Of a stretch of 64,000 nucleotides of DNA, positions 23,350 to 34,775 are shown piece by piece. Below the pieces are notes generated by a model. That model saw only the letters and a program-made list of their open reading frames with translations. It had not been told where the DNA came from and ran no database searches. The translations under genes and the position numbers were made by a program. The DNA lies in contig NC_077241.1 in the NCBI RefSeq assembly GCF_947179165.1, forward strand, positions 28,967,746-29,031,745, given 5' to 3'. Numbering within the stretch: position 1 is the stretch's first letter; each line of letters begins with the position of its first letter. The stretch is from Solanum dulcamara (lineage: Eukaryota > Streptophyta > Magnoliopsida > Solanales > Solanaceae).

Positions 23350-24620
23350 GGTTGGGATTACCTGTAGCGTAAGGAGTAGGTATGGATACTTGTGTTTCAT
23401 TTCCTCCTCTGTTTCCCAGGTCATCTCTTCACGATTTTTATTTCGCCATAATACCTTGACGGAAGCTACGTCCTTAGTTTACAATCTTCTACTTTGCTAA
23501 TCAAGGATAGTGATAGGTTGCTTCTCACAGGATAACTCCTCTGTGACCTGGATACCCTCTATGGGATATACCCAGGTTGGATTACCAAGATACTTGCAAA
23601 GCATTGATACATGGAAGACTGGATGTACCGCTTTATTTGCTGGTAAGTCCAGCTCATAGGCAACCTTGCCTATTCGATGGAGGATCTGATAAGGTCAATG
23701 CATCTCAGACTAAGGTCCTCTTTCTTGTTGGCTCTCATCACTTTCTCTGTGGGAGAAGCTTTCGAGAGTGCTTAATTATAACTTGAAACCTTAGAGATCG
23801 ACGTCGATTATCCGTTTATGACTTCTATCGACTTTGTGCTGCTAATAATCTCTCCCAAATAAACTTCACCTTCTATACTGCCTATTGAACCACGTCTGGG
23901 CTTATTAGTCATGTTTTACTAACACCAAACCAACTAATTGGCGACCTACACTGTCTGCCATATAAAGTCTCATATAGGGCCACCTAGATACTAGAATGAT
24001 AGTTAATATCATAAGTACTCTTGATAGGTGGTAGGCAATAGATTGCATTACCTTTGGGGTCAACCATATAGGCCGCAACATATCGTCTACCGTGTAGCTA
24101 CCAAGCTTAGTCTATCCATCAGTCTGAGGGTAAAATGGTGTATGAAGACCTATCTGTCTTCCCAATCTCTTTGTAGAATGATCTTCGGTAGTTAACTATA
24201 ACTTGGGCTTTTTCATCTGGGAAAATAGGTATGGGGACTCCGTAAGGTCCTACCACCCTCTTAACTATAATTTTACACAATCTTGACTGGACAGGTAGTC
24301 CTTGATTGAAGAAACATGGGCTGATATTGTTAATCTGCGGATAACATTCTATATAGAATTATCTGTCCAAGGAGTGAAAGTCAGTCTTGTAGCCAAGGTC
24401 GTATTGTGGAATCTTTGACCTCGTATATTAATTCTTGTCTTCTTTAGATGACATCAACTGGTACCCTCACCTTTTGGGTTTTGCTTTTTTCCCATCAAAG
24501 TTGGCTACCAAGTTGTGCTGAAGTCCCCTCATACAATGACCTGTATAGCCATTCCGTGGTTTGCCTTATCATTAGCTGGTATTATGTTGAAGAACTTTGG
24601 CATACAAGTGCGCCATCTGT
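23350..24620 (-). pseudogene. Element C integrase and chromodomain remnant
   Basis: Read on the minus strand, 23400-23700 gives RIGKVAYELDLPANKAVHPV, FHVSMLCKYLGNPTWVYPIE and ITILD, then VASVKVLWRNKNREEMTW. That is the integrase C terminus plus chromodomain. Further upstream in the element's sense come YHSSI.VALYETLYGRQCRS at about 23960-24005 and a PFYPQTDG motif at about 24115-24140 of the catalytic core. Stops (for example in the LDRQ and RRLRN positions) and frameshifts break it. It is better preserved than the same region of element E. Confidence 0.88.
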
Positions 24621-24743
24621 TAGTAATCGGCTAATCCTGCTTGTTTTTCTTAAGCTCTTTTACAATTCCCTTATCGTAACTTATAACACTCTAGGTACAT
24701 AATCTCATGTCGTTGCTTCACCACTAGTTCAAATTCTCCCATC

Positions 24744-24863
24744 TCATATGATCATAACAGCACTAACGCACTGGATCCCACTAGAATTCCAAAGTTAAAT
24801 GTGCTTGGGCGAGAGTAGTACTAGGATGGGTGACCCTCCTGTGAAGTCCTCGTGTCATGTTCC
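24744..24863 (+). pseudogene. 5S rRNA-like sequence inside element C (antisense to the element)
   Basis: All 120 bp align to plant 5S rRNA: GATCATAACAGCACTAACGC, then GGATCCCA, AAAGTTAAATGTGCTTGGGC, GAGAGTAGTACTAGGATGGG, TGACC and GAAGTCCTCGTGT. The internal control region is largely kept: the intermediate element and C box look unchanged, and the A box has two CG-to-AT-type changes. The terminal stem is damaged (start TCATAT, end CATGTTCC), and no T-run terminator follows at once. It lies antisense to the pol remnant, between the RNase H and integrase-core positions. It is a derived copy, not a working rRNA gene. Confidence 0.93.
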
Positions 24864-27150
24864 ATTGCCATTCTTGCAATAATGTGTGAAGGCACTTATC
24901 TTAGCCCAAGATTTACCTTAGCATTTTCTTGCTAGTCTTCATGTTTTGCCTTGCCCTCTCTTTTTCTCTCTTACAATCGGTGTAGGGGTAGATCTTTAAT
25001 TCAACCATAACTGTGTCCTTTTTGGCCATTTGATTTAACTTTTCTTCGTATTCCTCTATAAAATCTCCAAAATATCATAACTCATTTTCATCATGTACTC
25101 CTCCGCTTGGTCTTATGCTGTATATAACTATTCGTAGGTTGCACAACTACTCTTATACCACTGGTATGAGGTAAATGCAGTCTTTTCATCTCTCGTCCCA
25201 TCTTGCTTTACATATCAACTTCACACTAGGACTTGCTCGTGCTAACGCTATTTTATCCTACTTCTTTATTTTCTTCCTTTACATACTCCTTGGTATCATC
25301 ATTTCCTACCGTAGGAGATTTTTTATTCTCCTTGATACTTGTATGTCTCGATATCAGCGACTAATGACGTTGTTCCTATATCTTAATCTTTACTCAAACA
25401 CAACCCTACTACCCTTTTCGCAGCCCTTAGTTTGCTCAGTCCTACTCTCTTATTGTATTCACCCCTTTTTGCTAGGCACCCATAATTCTTCGCACGGTCT
25501 CAGATACCGCGGCTTCTATCTATTTATTATTGGCCTTAAGCTCTTGCTAACTCGTGCCAGTATGGGATCTCACTTGAAATTTAAGAGGTCTCGTCAACAT
25601 GTGACAGTGTCAGTTGATTTCCTCTCACGCTTGTATTTATCTTGTATACTTCCCCCCTTTAGGGTGTACCCATTTCATCCTCTGTTTAGTTTCAACTGTT
25701 CATCGCATATGATTCTATTCCAACACATTTAACATACTGCACCATATCTACACCTTCTGTTAACTCATCTATACTTTAGGTTGCCCCTGTAAGAAACTTA
25801 ATATAACCATAGGGTGCTCAGAATTCTCAATAACTAGTACCAAATCTAGTCCAAGTACTGGTACTCGAGTCATATAACTAATGTAGTAGTTTAGCCGAAG
25901 CCATATTCCATTTATCCCAATCAGTATGTTACTAGTGCTTATAACCGTGTCCGATTCTCCATTCAGGGGCACTTATACTCTGATGACACGTGTTTCACGT
26001 TTTGTTATCACCTCTTTTTTTCCAAAGGATACCACTTGTTCCATTAATAATTTCACAATGCCTTAATTGTTTTGCAATTTTCCATTCCCTATCCTCGAGG
26101 GATCCCACTATTTCCATAGTGGAGGTACATATACACAATACCCCTTTCTGCTTCATGAGCTTTCATCCTTATCGTGTACCCGATGCTAACTCCTAATCTT
26201 ACTAACAATCACATTCTTTAGTTACTTCTTTACTATGCTCTACGTACTTCCATGATGATCCTCATTATATTCACACTATATTCTGCTCAAGGTCAATCCC
26301 GAAGGGTAATATTTCTTAACTTTTATTCACGATCCTTACTCTAGGCTAATTCCACCTGGTGGAGCAAGCGTACTTAACCCATATCCTTTCTCGTCATTCT
26401 CATCCTTAATACCTTGTAGGCTGTCTTAAAACATTCATATCCATCACCATTCTTCTCACCATATCAGTATTGACCTTCTACTTGCCACACATATCGCAAT
26501 TAACTTATTTCCAAAAGTCAGTTGTACTCCTAGTTTAGTCAGATCTTATTGTTACCGTGGATACGATCTCTCAAGATATATTACAACCTTATATCTCATT
26601 CTTTTTCTATTTCCAAAAACATTTCGATAGAGTTTTCTCTATATTCCTTACTATCCCAAACCTGCACTAAGAAAATATCAATAATGCCTCACAGGACCAA
26701 TACATAAATAATCATATCACAGCCTCACAGGGCGCCTAATATCAATAATAGTATAAAATGATGGACTTACCTCGTATGTCCAACTCGAACTGCACCTGTT
26801 ACACTTTTCTATCTACTTTTCCTTTCAATTTTCAACTATACATTTCAATCATATTTCAATCTTCTTACCTTACCCAGCATGCCTCTTTTGCATTATTACT
26901 TACCTATATAATGTGTAGCTTCCAATATCATCCGTCACTTTCTTCTGTCGATGTTGTTCTTCAGCTGAAACTAAAGGTTAGAAAAAAGGAATTACATTTC
27001 CTATGGCTGGGCTCTATCGCATGATCTAAGACAAGAAAGAAATGTAACATCCTAAATGTCCTGTAGCCTCCAACTTATAGATGTGGTGAATCACACACCG
27101 ATAAATAAGACTCTACTAGACACAGTCTGTAGATATTCCGAGGACCAAAT
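24864..27150 (-). pseudogene. Remaining internal region of element C, non-coding or decayed gag-pol
   Basis: About 2.3 kb between the 5S-like insert and the primer site. No sense frame is long enough to be a gene, and I could not place RT or gag motifs by eye. Parts match element E: 24890-25010 matches the antisense of 45780-45895, and 27030-27150 matches the leader at 43551-43680. Short plus-strand open frames here (for example about 25175-25732, rich in Leu, Ser and Tyr) oppose the element and look like chance. Confidence 0.65.
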
Positions 27151-27163
27151 CGCTCTAATACCA
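27151..27163 (-). other. Primer-binding site of element C (initiator tRNA-Met)
   Basis: The minus strand reads TGGTATTAGAGCG, four bases inside the LTR end. It differs by one base from the common plant primer site TGGTATCAGAGC. This fixes the minus orientation. Confidence 0.92.
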
Positions 27164-27167
27164 CTTT

Positions 27168-30100
27168 TGTGACAACCCAACCCCGTAGGCCGTGATGGGT
27201 GCCCGAACTAGGCACTCGCGTATATCCCTGCTATCTGTAAGTAAATATATCCCCTGTTTAAGTTATAACACATCAAAAGCCAGGATAACATATAAGCCAG
27301 CGAGGCTTATCATAGGCACCACTATACATACATGCATATATAACCCATACACAACTCACATATATGTCCACAGACCTCTAAAGTAAGAACAGTAACATAA
27401 GGCAGGACAGGGCCTCCACTGTATCCATGAACAAATAAATATATGCATCGAAGGTTAATACCAAAACTAGGATTCGACATAATGGAACGCTTCTGAACTG
27501 CTGAGTGGAACTCCTATGCTGACAGATCCCCAAAGTGTGTATCTGTACCTGCGGGCATGAATGCAGCCCCCCAAAGAAAAGGGGATTAGTACGACATATG
27601 TACTGAGTATGTAAAGCATAGACATCATAAGGAGATTATAGTTGGCGTAGGGATACAGGGGGCAAGTATAACATTTAACCATTTACCGTACTCGCATTGT
27701 ATAAAATAAAGTCATACATATTACAATCAGGTATTGTGCCTGGCCCGTTAGGGGACTCGGTGTACCATCTACATCATTCTGTCATCATAAAAAAATACAT
27801 ATTATTAGCGCTGTAGAATGTACAGCCCGATCCATGTATATAGTAAGTACATGCCAAGGAATATATGGCCCGATCCACACATTGTATAATAATCCGAGGA
27901 ATATTCGGTCCAATCCACATATGATATAGTAATACCAAGGAATGTTCGGCCGGATCCATGTATCATATAGTAATTCTGAGGAACGTTCGGCCTGATCCAC
28001 ATATCATATACCATACCCGGTGCTTTATGGGACTCGGTGTCATCATATCATCAAATACCATACCCGGTCCTTTATAAGAATCGGAGTCATCATATCATCA
28101 TATATCGTATATGACCCTTTTTCGGACTCGGTGTCATAATCTCCTATACTGTACCCAGCCCTTGATAGGACTTGGTGAAAGATGTATTATAGTATACATA
28201 AATCAAGTAGTGAGTAACCATATACAATCTAAATAATTATCAGAGACTCAACAATGTAAGAAGATTAAGCTATCGTCTGAGGACCAAAATAGAAGTGTAG
28301 CCATCTCGAGTGCCTTCTAAATGCCATTGAGGCCTATATCACTTAGGATCTCGGGAAACCTAGACATGTACTAAAGTAATACTAACAGTTCATAGAATCA
28401 GGGATACCCGTCGTCACATAGTCCTTAGGACTAGGTGCTTATGCATCCAGTACTTCTCAACCTATGGAGTTCAAGGAAAGTAGTTCAACTTACTACAAGA
28501 GTTTGACATTCAAAAGTGAATAAGAGATACGGATTATATTTAGGAATTAAAAGTGGAGTTACCCCGAAGCTCGTATCACATTTTACTTACAATTAAGATA
28601 TGCCAAAAGAAGAGAAAGAATAAGTTTTACCTAGTCTCTACTTTTCCTCAAGGAGTCATCATTTACATATATCTTACCCAGCCCGTCATGGGATCGATAT
28701 CATAACCTTATTATTGCATTACCTTACCATCATAGCACCACACTTATGCCAAATATATATCAAGAGGAAATAAGGGTAGCTCTGCGTACTTATGCCAAAA
28801 CATGCCAAGAGAAAGGACATAACTTCACATACTTACTACTCTCCATCATATAGAAGCCTTGAGATGCAATAACTCAACTAGTATAGGAATTCTACCATCG
28901 AGAAGTGAATAAGACTTATGAGTTATACTTGGGGTTCTATGAATGGAATTATCCCCACATTTCGTATATCAATCACTTAAGGCTAAGATATGCGAAAAGA
29001 AAAGAAAGGGTAAGCTTTACATACCTCTTATGGATTATTCTTACACGTCCGCCTCATCATATCTTGAACCTATTTAACATGAAAGTAATACTAAGGTTAA
29101 TGACATTTCACTTTCCAATTCAAACTCTACACCCAAGTACTCATAGGAGCTATTTCCTTATCCATTACCCTCGACTAGTTTGTTACTAGTTCCGAATCTA
29201 CAAAAAATCGGGCAGTATCTCCCCTATAACTTCAACATCCCTGAGATTTCAACTCGGACACAATATCAACAATCATACCATAAACAAAAACCATCATCAT
29301 ATTTACAAGTAAATCACTTCAACCTTACACAATACAAACTCCAAACAACTAGCTCCAAACTACGATACGAAAATAGAGTTTTTTAATCTTTATTTCACAA
29401 AATCCTTAACCATATCAAACGGAGAGTCGTATGGATACAACCAGAAGAAACCACACCCTTTTTAAAACACTTTAAATCCCTACAACATGCAACCCAACCA
29501 GCTGCACCCCCAGCACCACAACGACAACCCACTACTCGACTTCGATTTAGCTATAACCACTTCAATTTAGTTTGTTTCTAACGTCAAGCATCCTTATACA
29601 ATTTTTCCACTTCCAACTTTATTTAAGACATGTAATATACCTCATAGAAACATCATAAACTCAAATTTTAAAGGGAAGCCCTTACCTTTCCCAAAACTCG
29701 TCAAACTCGTCAAAACTTGCCTCGGAAGTAACTTTAGCGCGCCTAAAATTTTGTGGCTGTTTGCCAACGTTTTGGGCTGATACAAAGCATAAATTTTAGT
29801 TACTAAAACCTTCATAACATCATGGTACACCCTAGATAATTAATTCACAGAGCAAAATCGAAGAACTCACCTTTTTTTTCCTAAAACTGTAGCTCTCTCG
29901 CTCTAGCTTCAAGTTTTCTCTTTGCTTCTTTTCTTGAATATTATTTTGGTAAATATGAAGCTTAAAGGATAAGAATGAATTAAAGTCATCAAACATATAT
30001 ATATGCCACCTTAGGGGGATAACACGTGTCAAGCCCTAAGTGGTGACACGTGTCAAACCCTCATTGGGCCAACACATCTATTCCTCCAAACATGGGCTGC

Positions 30101-30639
30101 CATGTGGCATGTGGGGGCCCACCCTCTTTGCTCCAGCTGCTGCCATGTGGCACTCCCAGCTGTTGCCATGTGGCACTCTCCCATGCTGCTATGTGGCACT
30201 TTCGTTTTTCCCTCGTGGGTTCATAATCTCATCCTCTTTTACGAACCTATGTAATTCTTGATACGTAAGCTTGGTATGTACTCCAGTAGCTTAAGTATGT
30301 AAGATTTCAAAGTTGGAAGCTTACGTATATAAGTCGAGTCCTATGACTCATTGTTTGGTCTCCAACTTCTTCCAGATTCTTCTAACTCTATTTCCAATCT
30401 TCTCTACTATGGGGTATCACATTCTCCATTCCTTAGAGTTGTTTGATAGCGTTATAGATTATTCAGCTCACATGGTAACTCTTAAGAAGCTTAATAGATC
30501 TTAAGAAGTCTTAAGAAGCTTTAAGAAACTTTAGGAAACCTTAAGAAACTTAAGAGGCTTACGATCTTTCCAAGAAACTTAAGAGGCTTTCAAAAGACTT
30601 AGGAACACGTTCCAAGGTACAAAAGTATAGGGTGTAACA
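27168..30639 (-). repeat. 5' LTR of element C (3472 bp)
   Basis: The plus strand begins TGTGACAACCC and ends GGTGTAACA. It contains the two minisatellites (about 27813-28010 and 28010-28170), the uninterrupted site where the partner LTR took a solo-LTR insertion (about 28483-28497), and G-box palindromes near 30020-30055. The outer end carries a run of AAGAAACTTAAGAGGCTT-like repeats (30480-30600) shared with LTRs F and the one at 63728. Confidence 0.93.
30480..30600. repeat. Short TTAAGAAGCTT-type repeats at the LTR start
   Basis: Imperfect 10-20 bp units of TTAAGAAGCTT, TTAAGAAACTT and TTAAGAGGCTT, many containing the HindIII-like AAGCTT palindrome. The same arrays are at 23070-23180, 57400-57460 and 63750-63850, always within 200 bp of the LTR's U3 end, so they are a subfamily hallmark. 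Confidence 0.75.
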
Positions 30640-30644
30640 CTTTC
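30640..30644. repeat. Right target-site duplication of element C (CTTTC)
   Basis: Pairs with 16656-16660. Confidence 0.93.
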
Positions 30645-30862
30645 AGCCCAAATAATGTATTTTAATTAATCCTATGGTTTCATATGCATTCATGTTCCTG
30701 AAATAAGTTTTAAAGTCATATTTTATCTTAAGAGAGAATATTCCACATTTTATGCATTTTTGAGATGTTTTACATTCATGTTGGGCTGTTATGTTCCTTT
30801 CCTATGTCGTTCATGCTAGTTTGAGTCCTATTCGAGGATGAATGTTCCCAAAGGGGAGATAT
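30645..30862 (+). other. 3' untranslated region and polypurine tract of element B
   Basis: Continuation of element B after the inserted element C. It resembles 10160-10427 of element A in ending (TTCGAGGATGAATGTTCCCA against TTCGAGGACAAATGTTCCCA). The polypurine tract AAAGGGGAGA is at 30850-30859, just before the LTR start. Confidence 0.85.
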
Positions 30863-30939
30863 TATAAGACTTCGGAAGTTGGAAGGCCAAACAAAATACG
30901 GGATGGGGGAAAACATTACAGAAAACTTCTGGTGTAGGT

Positions 30940-31930
30940 TCCTACGAGTCAACCTACAATCCATAGGAAGAAGTATTACGACTTGTAGAAACAATTCGTA
31001 GGAAGACCAGTACTTGGGGAAAATTGAGTTATGTGATGAGTTGAGTTGACGATCTGTAGGGAAGTTTACGAGTCGTAGAAATAACTCACAAGAAAGGCCC
31101 CGAGGAATGGAAATTTCTGCAAGTGTAAACCCACCCTATGAGGGGTTCCTACTACTCGTAGGAGTTCCTACGATTCATAGGAAAGACCCATAAAAGAGGT
31201 TCAGAGACTTAGGTTTTGCAATGTTTTCAAGAGTTGCAGGACGAGTGGGTTCTACAACCCGTAGAATCTTTGATGAATTATAGACACCACTAATAGGATA
31301 GATCCTGTAGTTAGAATTATAGGCAAGTATTTGGATGTTCTAACACTGGAGTTGACGACTCGTCATGGTTCTTATGTGTAAGACCCCAGAAGTTTGAAAG
31401 TTTGAACCAAGGAGAAATTCTAGAATTTTGGTCTGACTACATGTTTACGAGTCTCTTTACGACTCGTAGAGCTTTCTATGACTCGTAAGAGGGAGTCGTA
31501 GAGTGACCTCTTGAGTATTTTTTAGTACCATCCTTAGGAGAGGTTCTATGACTCACCAAGATGAGTCATCATCTATTGACAAGTCATAAAAATGACTTAA
31601 TTCAAAACTTTAGAGGCTATTAAATTTGCAAGTTTTCAGACCTGTAAGATGAGTCTAGATGAAGACTCATAAGCACAACGATGAGTCATAATATTGACTC
31701 GTAAGTGCACTTCAAAAGCTCAAAAAATTTAAGAAATCAAGACTTGTAGGATGAATCAGTTTGACAACTCATAGACATGATGATGAGTCGTAAACTTGAA
31801 TCGTAAGAAAACTCTTGAGGCTTGTTTTTTAAGGTTTTTCTCAAGCCACGCACTATGACTCAAGTTTACGAGTCGTAGACTTGAGGACAAGTCATAGAGT
31901 TGGAGTCGTAAGTCCAAAATTCTAGTTTTA
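30940..31930. repeat. Degenerate TACGAGTCGTA palindrome cluster in LTR B/D
   Basis: Over nearly 1 kb, short motifs such as ACGAGTCGTAG, ACTCGTAG, GAGTCGTAG and GACTCGTAAG recur in both orientations every 20-60 bp. Examples are near 31070, 31130-31170, 31450-31500 and 31860-31910. The consensus TACGAGTCGTA is its own reverse complement. Many copies have decayed at CpG (CATAG, TCATA). Confidence 0.8.
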
Positions 31931-32002
31931 ATGAAGGGAAATTGTGTCTTTTTCCAAGGTTCGATTCAATATATCGAGACATTACTATGGCCACGTTAAA
32001 GG

Positions 32003-32012
32003 TCTATATATA
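32003..32012 (+). promoter_or_regulatory. TATA box of LTR B/D
   Basis: CTATATATAC sits upstream of an A/C-rich leader with CTCTATTCTAAATCACTC, the usual place for the U3/R boundary in this family. Prediction only. Confidence 0.5.
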
Positions 32013-33643
32013 CCTAACCCTTCAATTTTCCCTCTATTCTAAATCACTCTTCAAATTTCTCTAAGGCAAGAACACAATTCTCTCAAGGTTTCTCCTTTAA
32101 GTTTCAAACTAAGGTTTCAGATTTCATCAAGGTTTCTTCTCTAATTCTAAGTGAATTCAATCAAGGTATGTGGGGAATTTTCCATGGTTTCCTTTCACCC
32201 ATGGAGACCCAAAGTTTTCTAAAAGTTGTTTTCTTAAATTTTCAGGTTTCTACGAACCCTACTTTTGATGAATTGCATTGGGTTGTTTCAATTTCATTTT
32301 GAATTATTATCGATGATTATTTTAATCATGTTTCTACATAGATTACATGATTTTTTAAGTTGAATTATGCATGCCCATGCATAAAGCTGCTTTTAATTAT
32401 AATTATGAAGTTCAATGATGATTTACATGAGTCTTGACCATGAGTTCAATGATTTCAAAGAAACTTTTCATGAATGAAGTTGAGATTATGATTTAATAAT
32501 GAAGTTATGATGATGATTAATTATGATACAAGAAAGTTACTATGGTGTTATAAATACAATTCTCACATAATTATGTTTAAGATGGTGATAAGGACAATTC
32601 TTACCGAAGTTATGGATTCCTATGAATCACTAAAGTTAATAAGCTACTCCTATTATGTTTTATAAAGATGGATTGGTAAGTAGTTACTATCTTCCCCTAT
32701 AAATGTTTATGATCATATTTTAATGAGTTCCGTTGGGATATTGAATAACTACCGAGAGGACTTCTAGGTGAGGTTCGATTCGGTATGGTAATGAAGTTTG
32801 TTACCTAAGGGAATCCTAGCAGCAACCTAATGTACCAAACTATGTTGCCCATGTAGGTTGCCTTTATGGCTTTGCAAGTAGATCCACATATAGCTCATAA
32901 AGTTAAAGTTGTTTCTCACAGAGTCTACCTTGGCAAAGTAGCCTCTCTCTTCTCGATGTGAGAATTACATCGGATTCCATATTATAGCCCGCATGGTCTT
33001 AAGATGTCGGTTAAATATCTTATCCCACACAAGTTGAATGTAGAGATATGAGATTTACTATGAAGTTTTTATGATGCATTGACCACAAGTTTAATATACT
33101 TTTAAATGTTTAAACCTTCTTCATGTTTATTATGGTGTTCATACATCTCATGTCATATTGTTCACATTCCTTTACTTGTTCATGCATATATCACATACTT
33201 ATTACCATCTATATACTAACCCATATTTATCCTACGTTGTCTCATAATGTACGGGGCGGAAGACGACCATCCTATTTGTGGCTAGTGTTGCTTTAGTTAT
33301 CAAAGATTTGGTGAGTCCTCATTCCATCGAAGACATGACTTTCTTTTCACATTTCTACTTTAATTTTTCTTCTTATGATTTGGGTGAGCTAGGATCTTGT
33401 CCTAATTCCGCATCAAGCATAGACTTAGAGGCATGTTTAGACGCTACTTTGATGTAGTCCATTTTAGATGTTTATTGAGTATTTCTATCTCTTAGACTTC
33501 ACGTTTGAGTTGTTACTTCTTCTTATCTTGTTAAATTTCTTTACCTTAGGTATGCGATGTATGCTAAGATAGCTTGGTTGGGATCCCTCATAATCCCGAT
33601 CACTATGTCACATCTAGGCCCTAGGCTTAGAGCTTGACAAGCT

Positions 33644-33655
33644 TGGAAATAGGGT
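33644..33655 (+). other. Degraded primer-binding site of element D
   Basis: TGGAAATAGGGT directly inside the LTR aligns to TGGTATCAGAGC with five changes. It is followed by GTTTAGGAGTGTCCTAGG, the conserved leader seen also at 8332-8350. Confidence 0.65.
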
Positions 33656-33864
33656 ACAAGGTTTAGGAGTGTCCTAGGGAGTCTAACATGCCGCATTGAG
33701 TAGAGTCTTGTTCATTAGTACGAAGCGTGCCGCATCTATGAATAGGAGGCTATGAAATATCTTAGGAAAATCTCACTTCTTTCATAATTTATGTCACGTG
33801 GTAGAGTGGTACACTAAGTGTTTCCCTCTAACACTTGTTCTTGCGATTTTTAGAAAATTCCTCT

Positions 33865-34775
33865 ATGAAGATACTCCTCTAGAAGGAATATGGTTGAAGA
33901 GGAGCAACAAGCTCTGAAGATCTTTTGAATGACCAAGTTTTCAATACCGAGTTCCGAGCTACCTTTTAAGTATTTTCTCAAGCCGTTACTGCTCAAGCCA
34001 ATCATGAGGTGGTTGCTCCCGTGAACCCAAATGTGGGTACGATGGTGACAAGAGTTCGTGATTTCATGAGGATGAATCCTCCAATATTTTTGAATTCTAT
34101 GGTGGAGATTATAGAGATTATGGGGGTTAGCCTGGTTGAGAGACCGAAGTTGTCTACATATTAATTGAAAAGTGTTTCTCAAATTTAGTTTGATCAATGG
34201 AAAAGCGAGAATCCTAGGGAGGCAGATTCTATTACTTGGGAGGAGTTCAAAAGAGTGTTGCTTGATCTTTATTTCCCATTGGAGTTAAGGGAGGCCAAGG
34301 TAAAAGAGTTCATCAACCTTAAGAAAGGTGGCATGAGTGTGATGGAGTATTCCTTCAATTTTACCCAATTGTCGAAATATGCTCAATTTGTGGTTGCTGA
34401 TCCAAGAGCTCGTATGAGCAAGTTTGTGTATGGTGTGTCTGATGTGGTCTCTAAAGAGTGCAAGATGGTTATGTTGATTCGAAAAATGGACATCTCTAGA
34501 CTTATGACCTATGTGGAACTCATATATAGTGAGAAGCTAAAAGAGAAAACTAGGGAGTCCAAGAGGGCAATGACCGATGGTGGTGATTCCTCTTATGTTA
34601 AGTCTAGAAGTGGCGATCGTCCTCATTTTCGCCAAAAGTATTTTGAGCAAGGATCCTCAAATGCTACTACTCTAAGGTTTGATAAGGATAGGGTGTCCAA
34701 CCTTTCCTCAAAAAGGTGCCCCTATTGGACAAGTTACCCCCGCATGCAAGAAGTGTGGCAAGAACCACAAGGGTG
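33865..34775 (+). pseudogene. Element D gag remnant
   Basis: The start near 33865 is interrupted. A clear gag domain is open from 34255: LDLYFPLELREAKVKEFINL, MEYSFNFTQLSKYA, MSKFVYGVSDVVSKECK, MDISRLMTYVE. It runs to 34776, but past about 34690 it has slipped out of frame: the knuckle and protease continue in the next frame from 34679. So one frameshift lies between the capsid part and the zinc knuckle. Confidence 0.9.

Larger units (their letters stand above)
16661..30639 (-). mobile_element. Element C: full-length, minus-strand, non-autonomous Ty3/gypsy chromovirus
   Basis: Two LTRs in minus orientation flank a 3.95-kb internal region. The left LTR (the element's 3' LTR) is 16661-23219 and is interrupted by a solo LTR; the right LTR (its 5' LTR) is 27168-30639. 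Internally, on the minus strand, there is a primer site matching initiator tRNA-Met (27151-27163), a polypurine tract (23220-23233), and decayed integrase and chromodomain. No long sense frame exists, so it could move only with proteins supplied by a relative. It shares its interior, including a 5S-like insert, with element E. The flanking CTTTC duplication fixes both ends. Confidence 0.94.
30863..33639 (+). repeat. LTR shared by elements B (3') and D (5'), 2777 bp
   Basis: Starts TATAAGAC (expected TGTAAGAC) right after B's polypurine tract and ends GCTTGACA right before D's primer site. So it can serve as 3' LTR of B and 5' LTR of D at once, the layout left by unequal recombination between elements. 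The second half (32800-33050) is related to LTR A (CTTGGCAAAGTAGCC, CTTCTCGATGTG), but the first half is unrelated. A TATA box with the presumed transcript start is at about 32003-32012 (CTATATATACC). Confidence 0.85.

Noticed and set aside
24744..24863. Functional 5S rRNA gene
   Set aside because: Both ends of the gene are altered, no T-run terminator follows, there is no tandem 5S array, and it sits inside a retroelement. Annotated as a 5S-derived segment instead.
25175..25732. 185-residue plus-strand Leu/Ser/Tyr-rich frame resembling a membrane protein
   Set aside because: It runs antisense through the interior of minus-strand element C. Hydrophobic, T-rich composition explains the length, and no homologous frame exists in element E.
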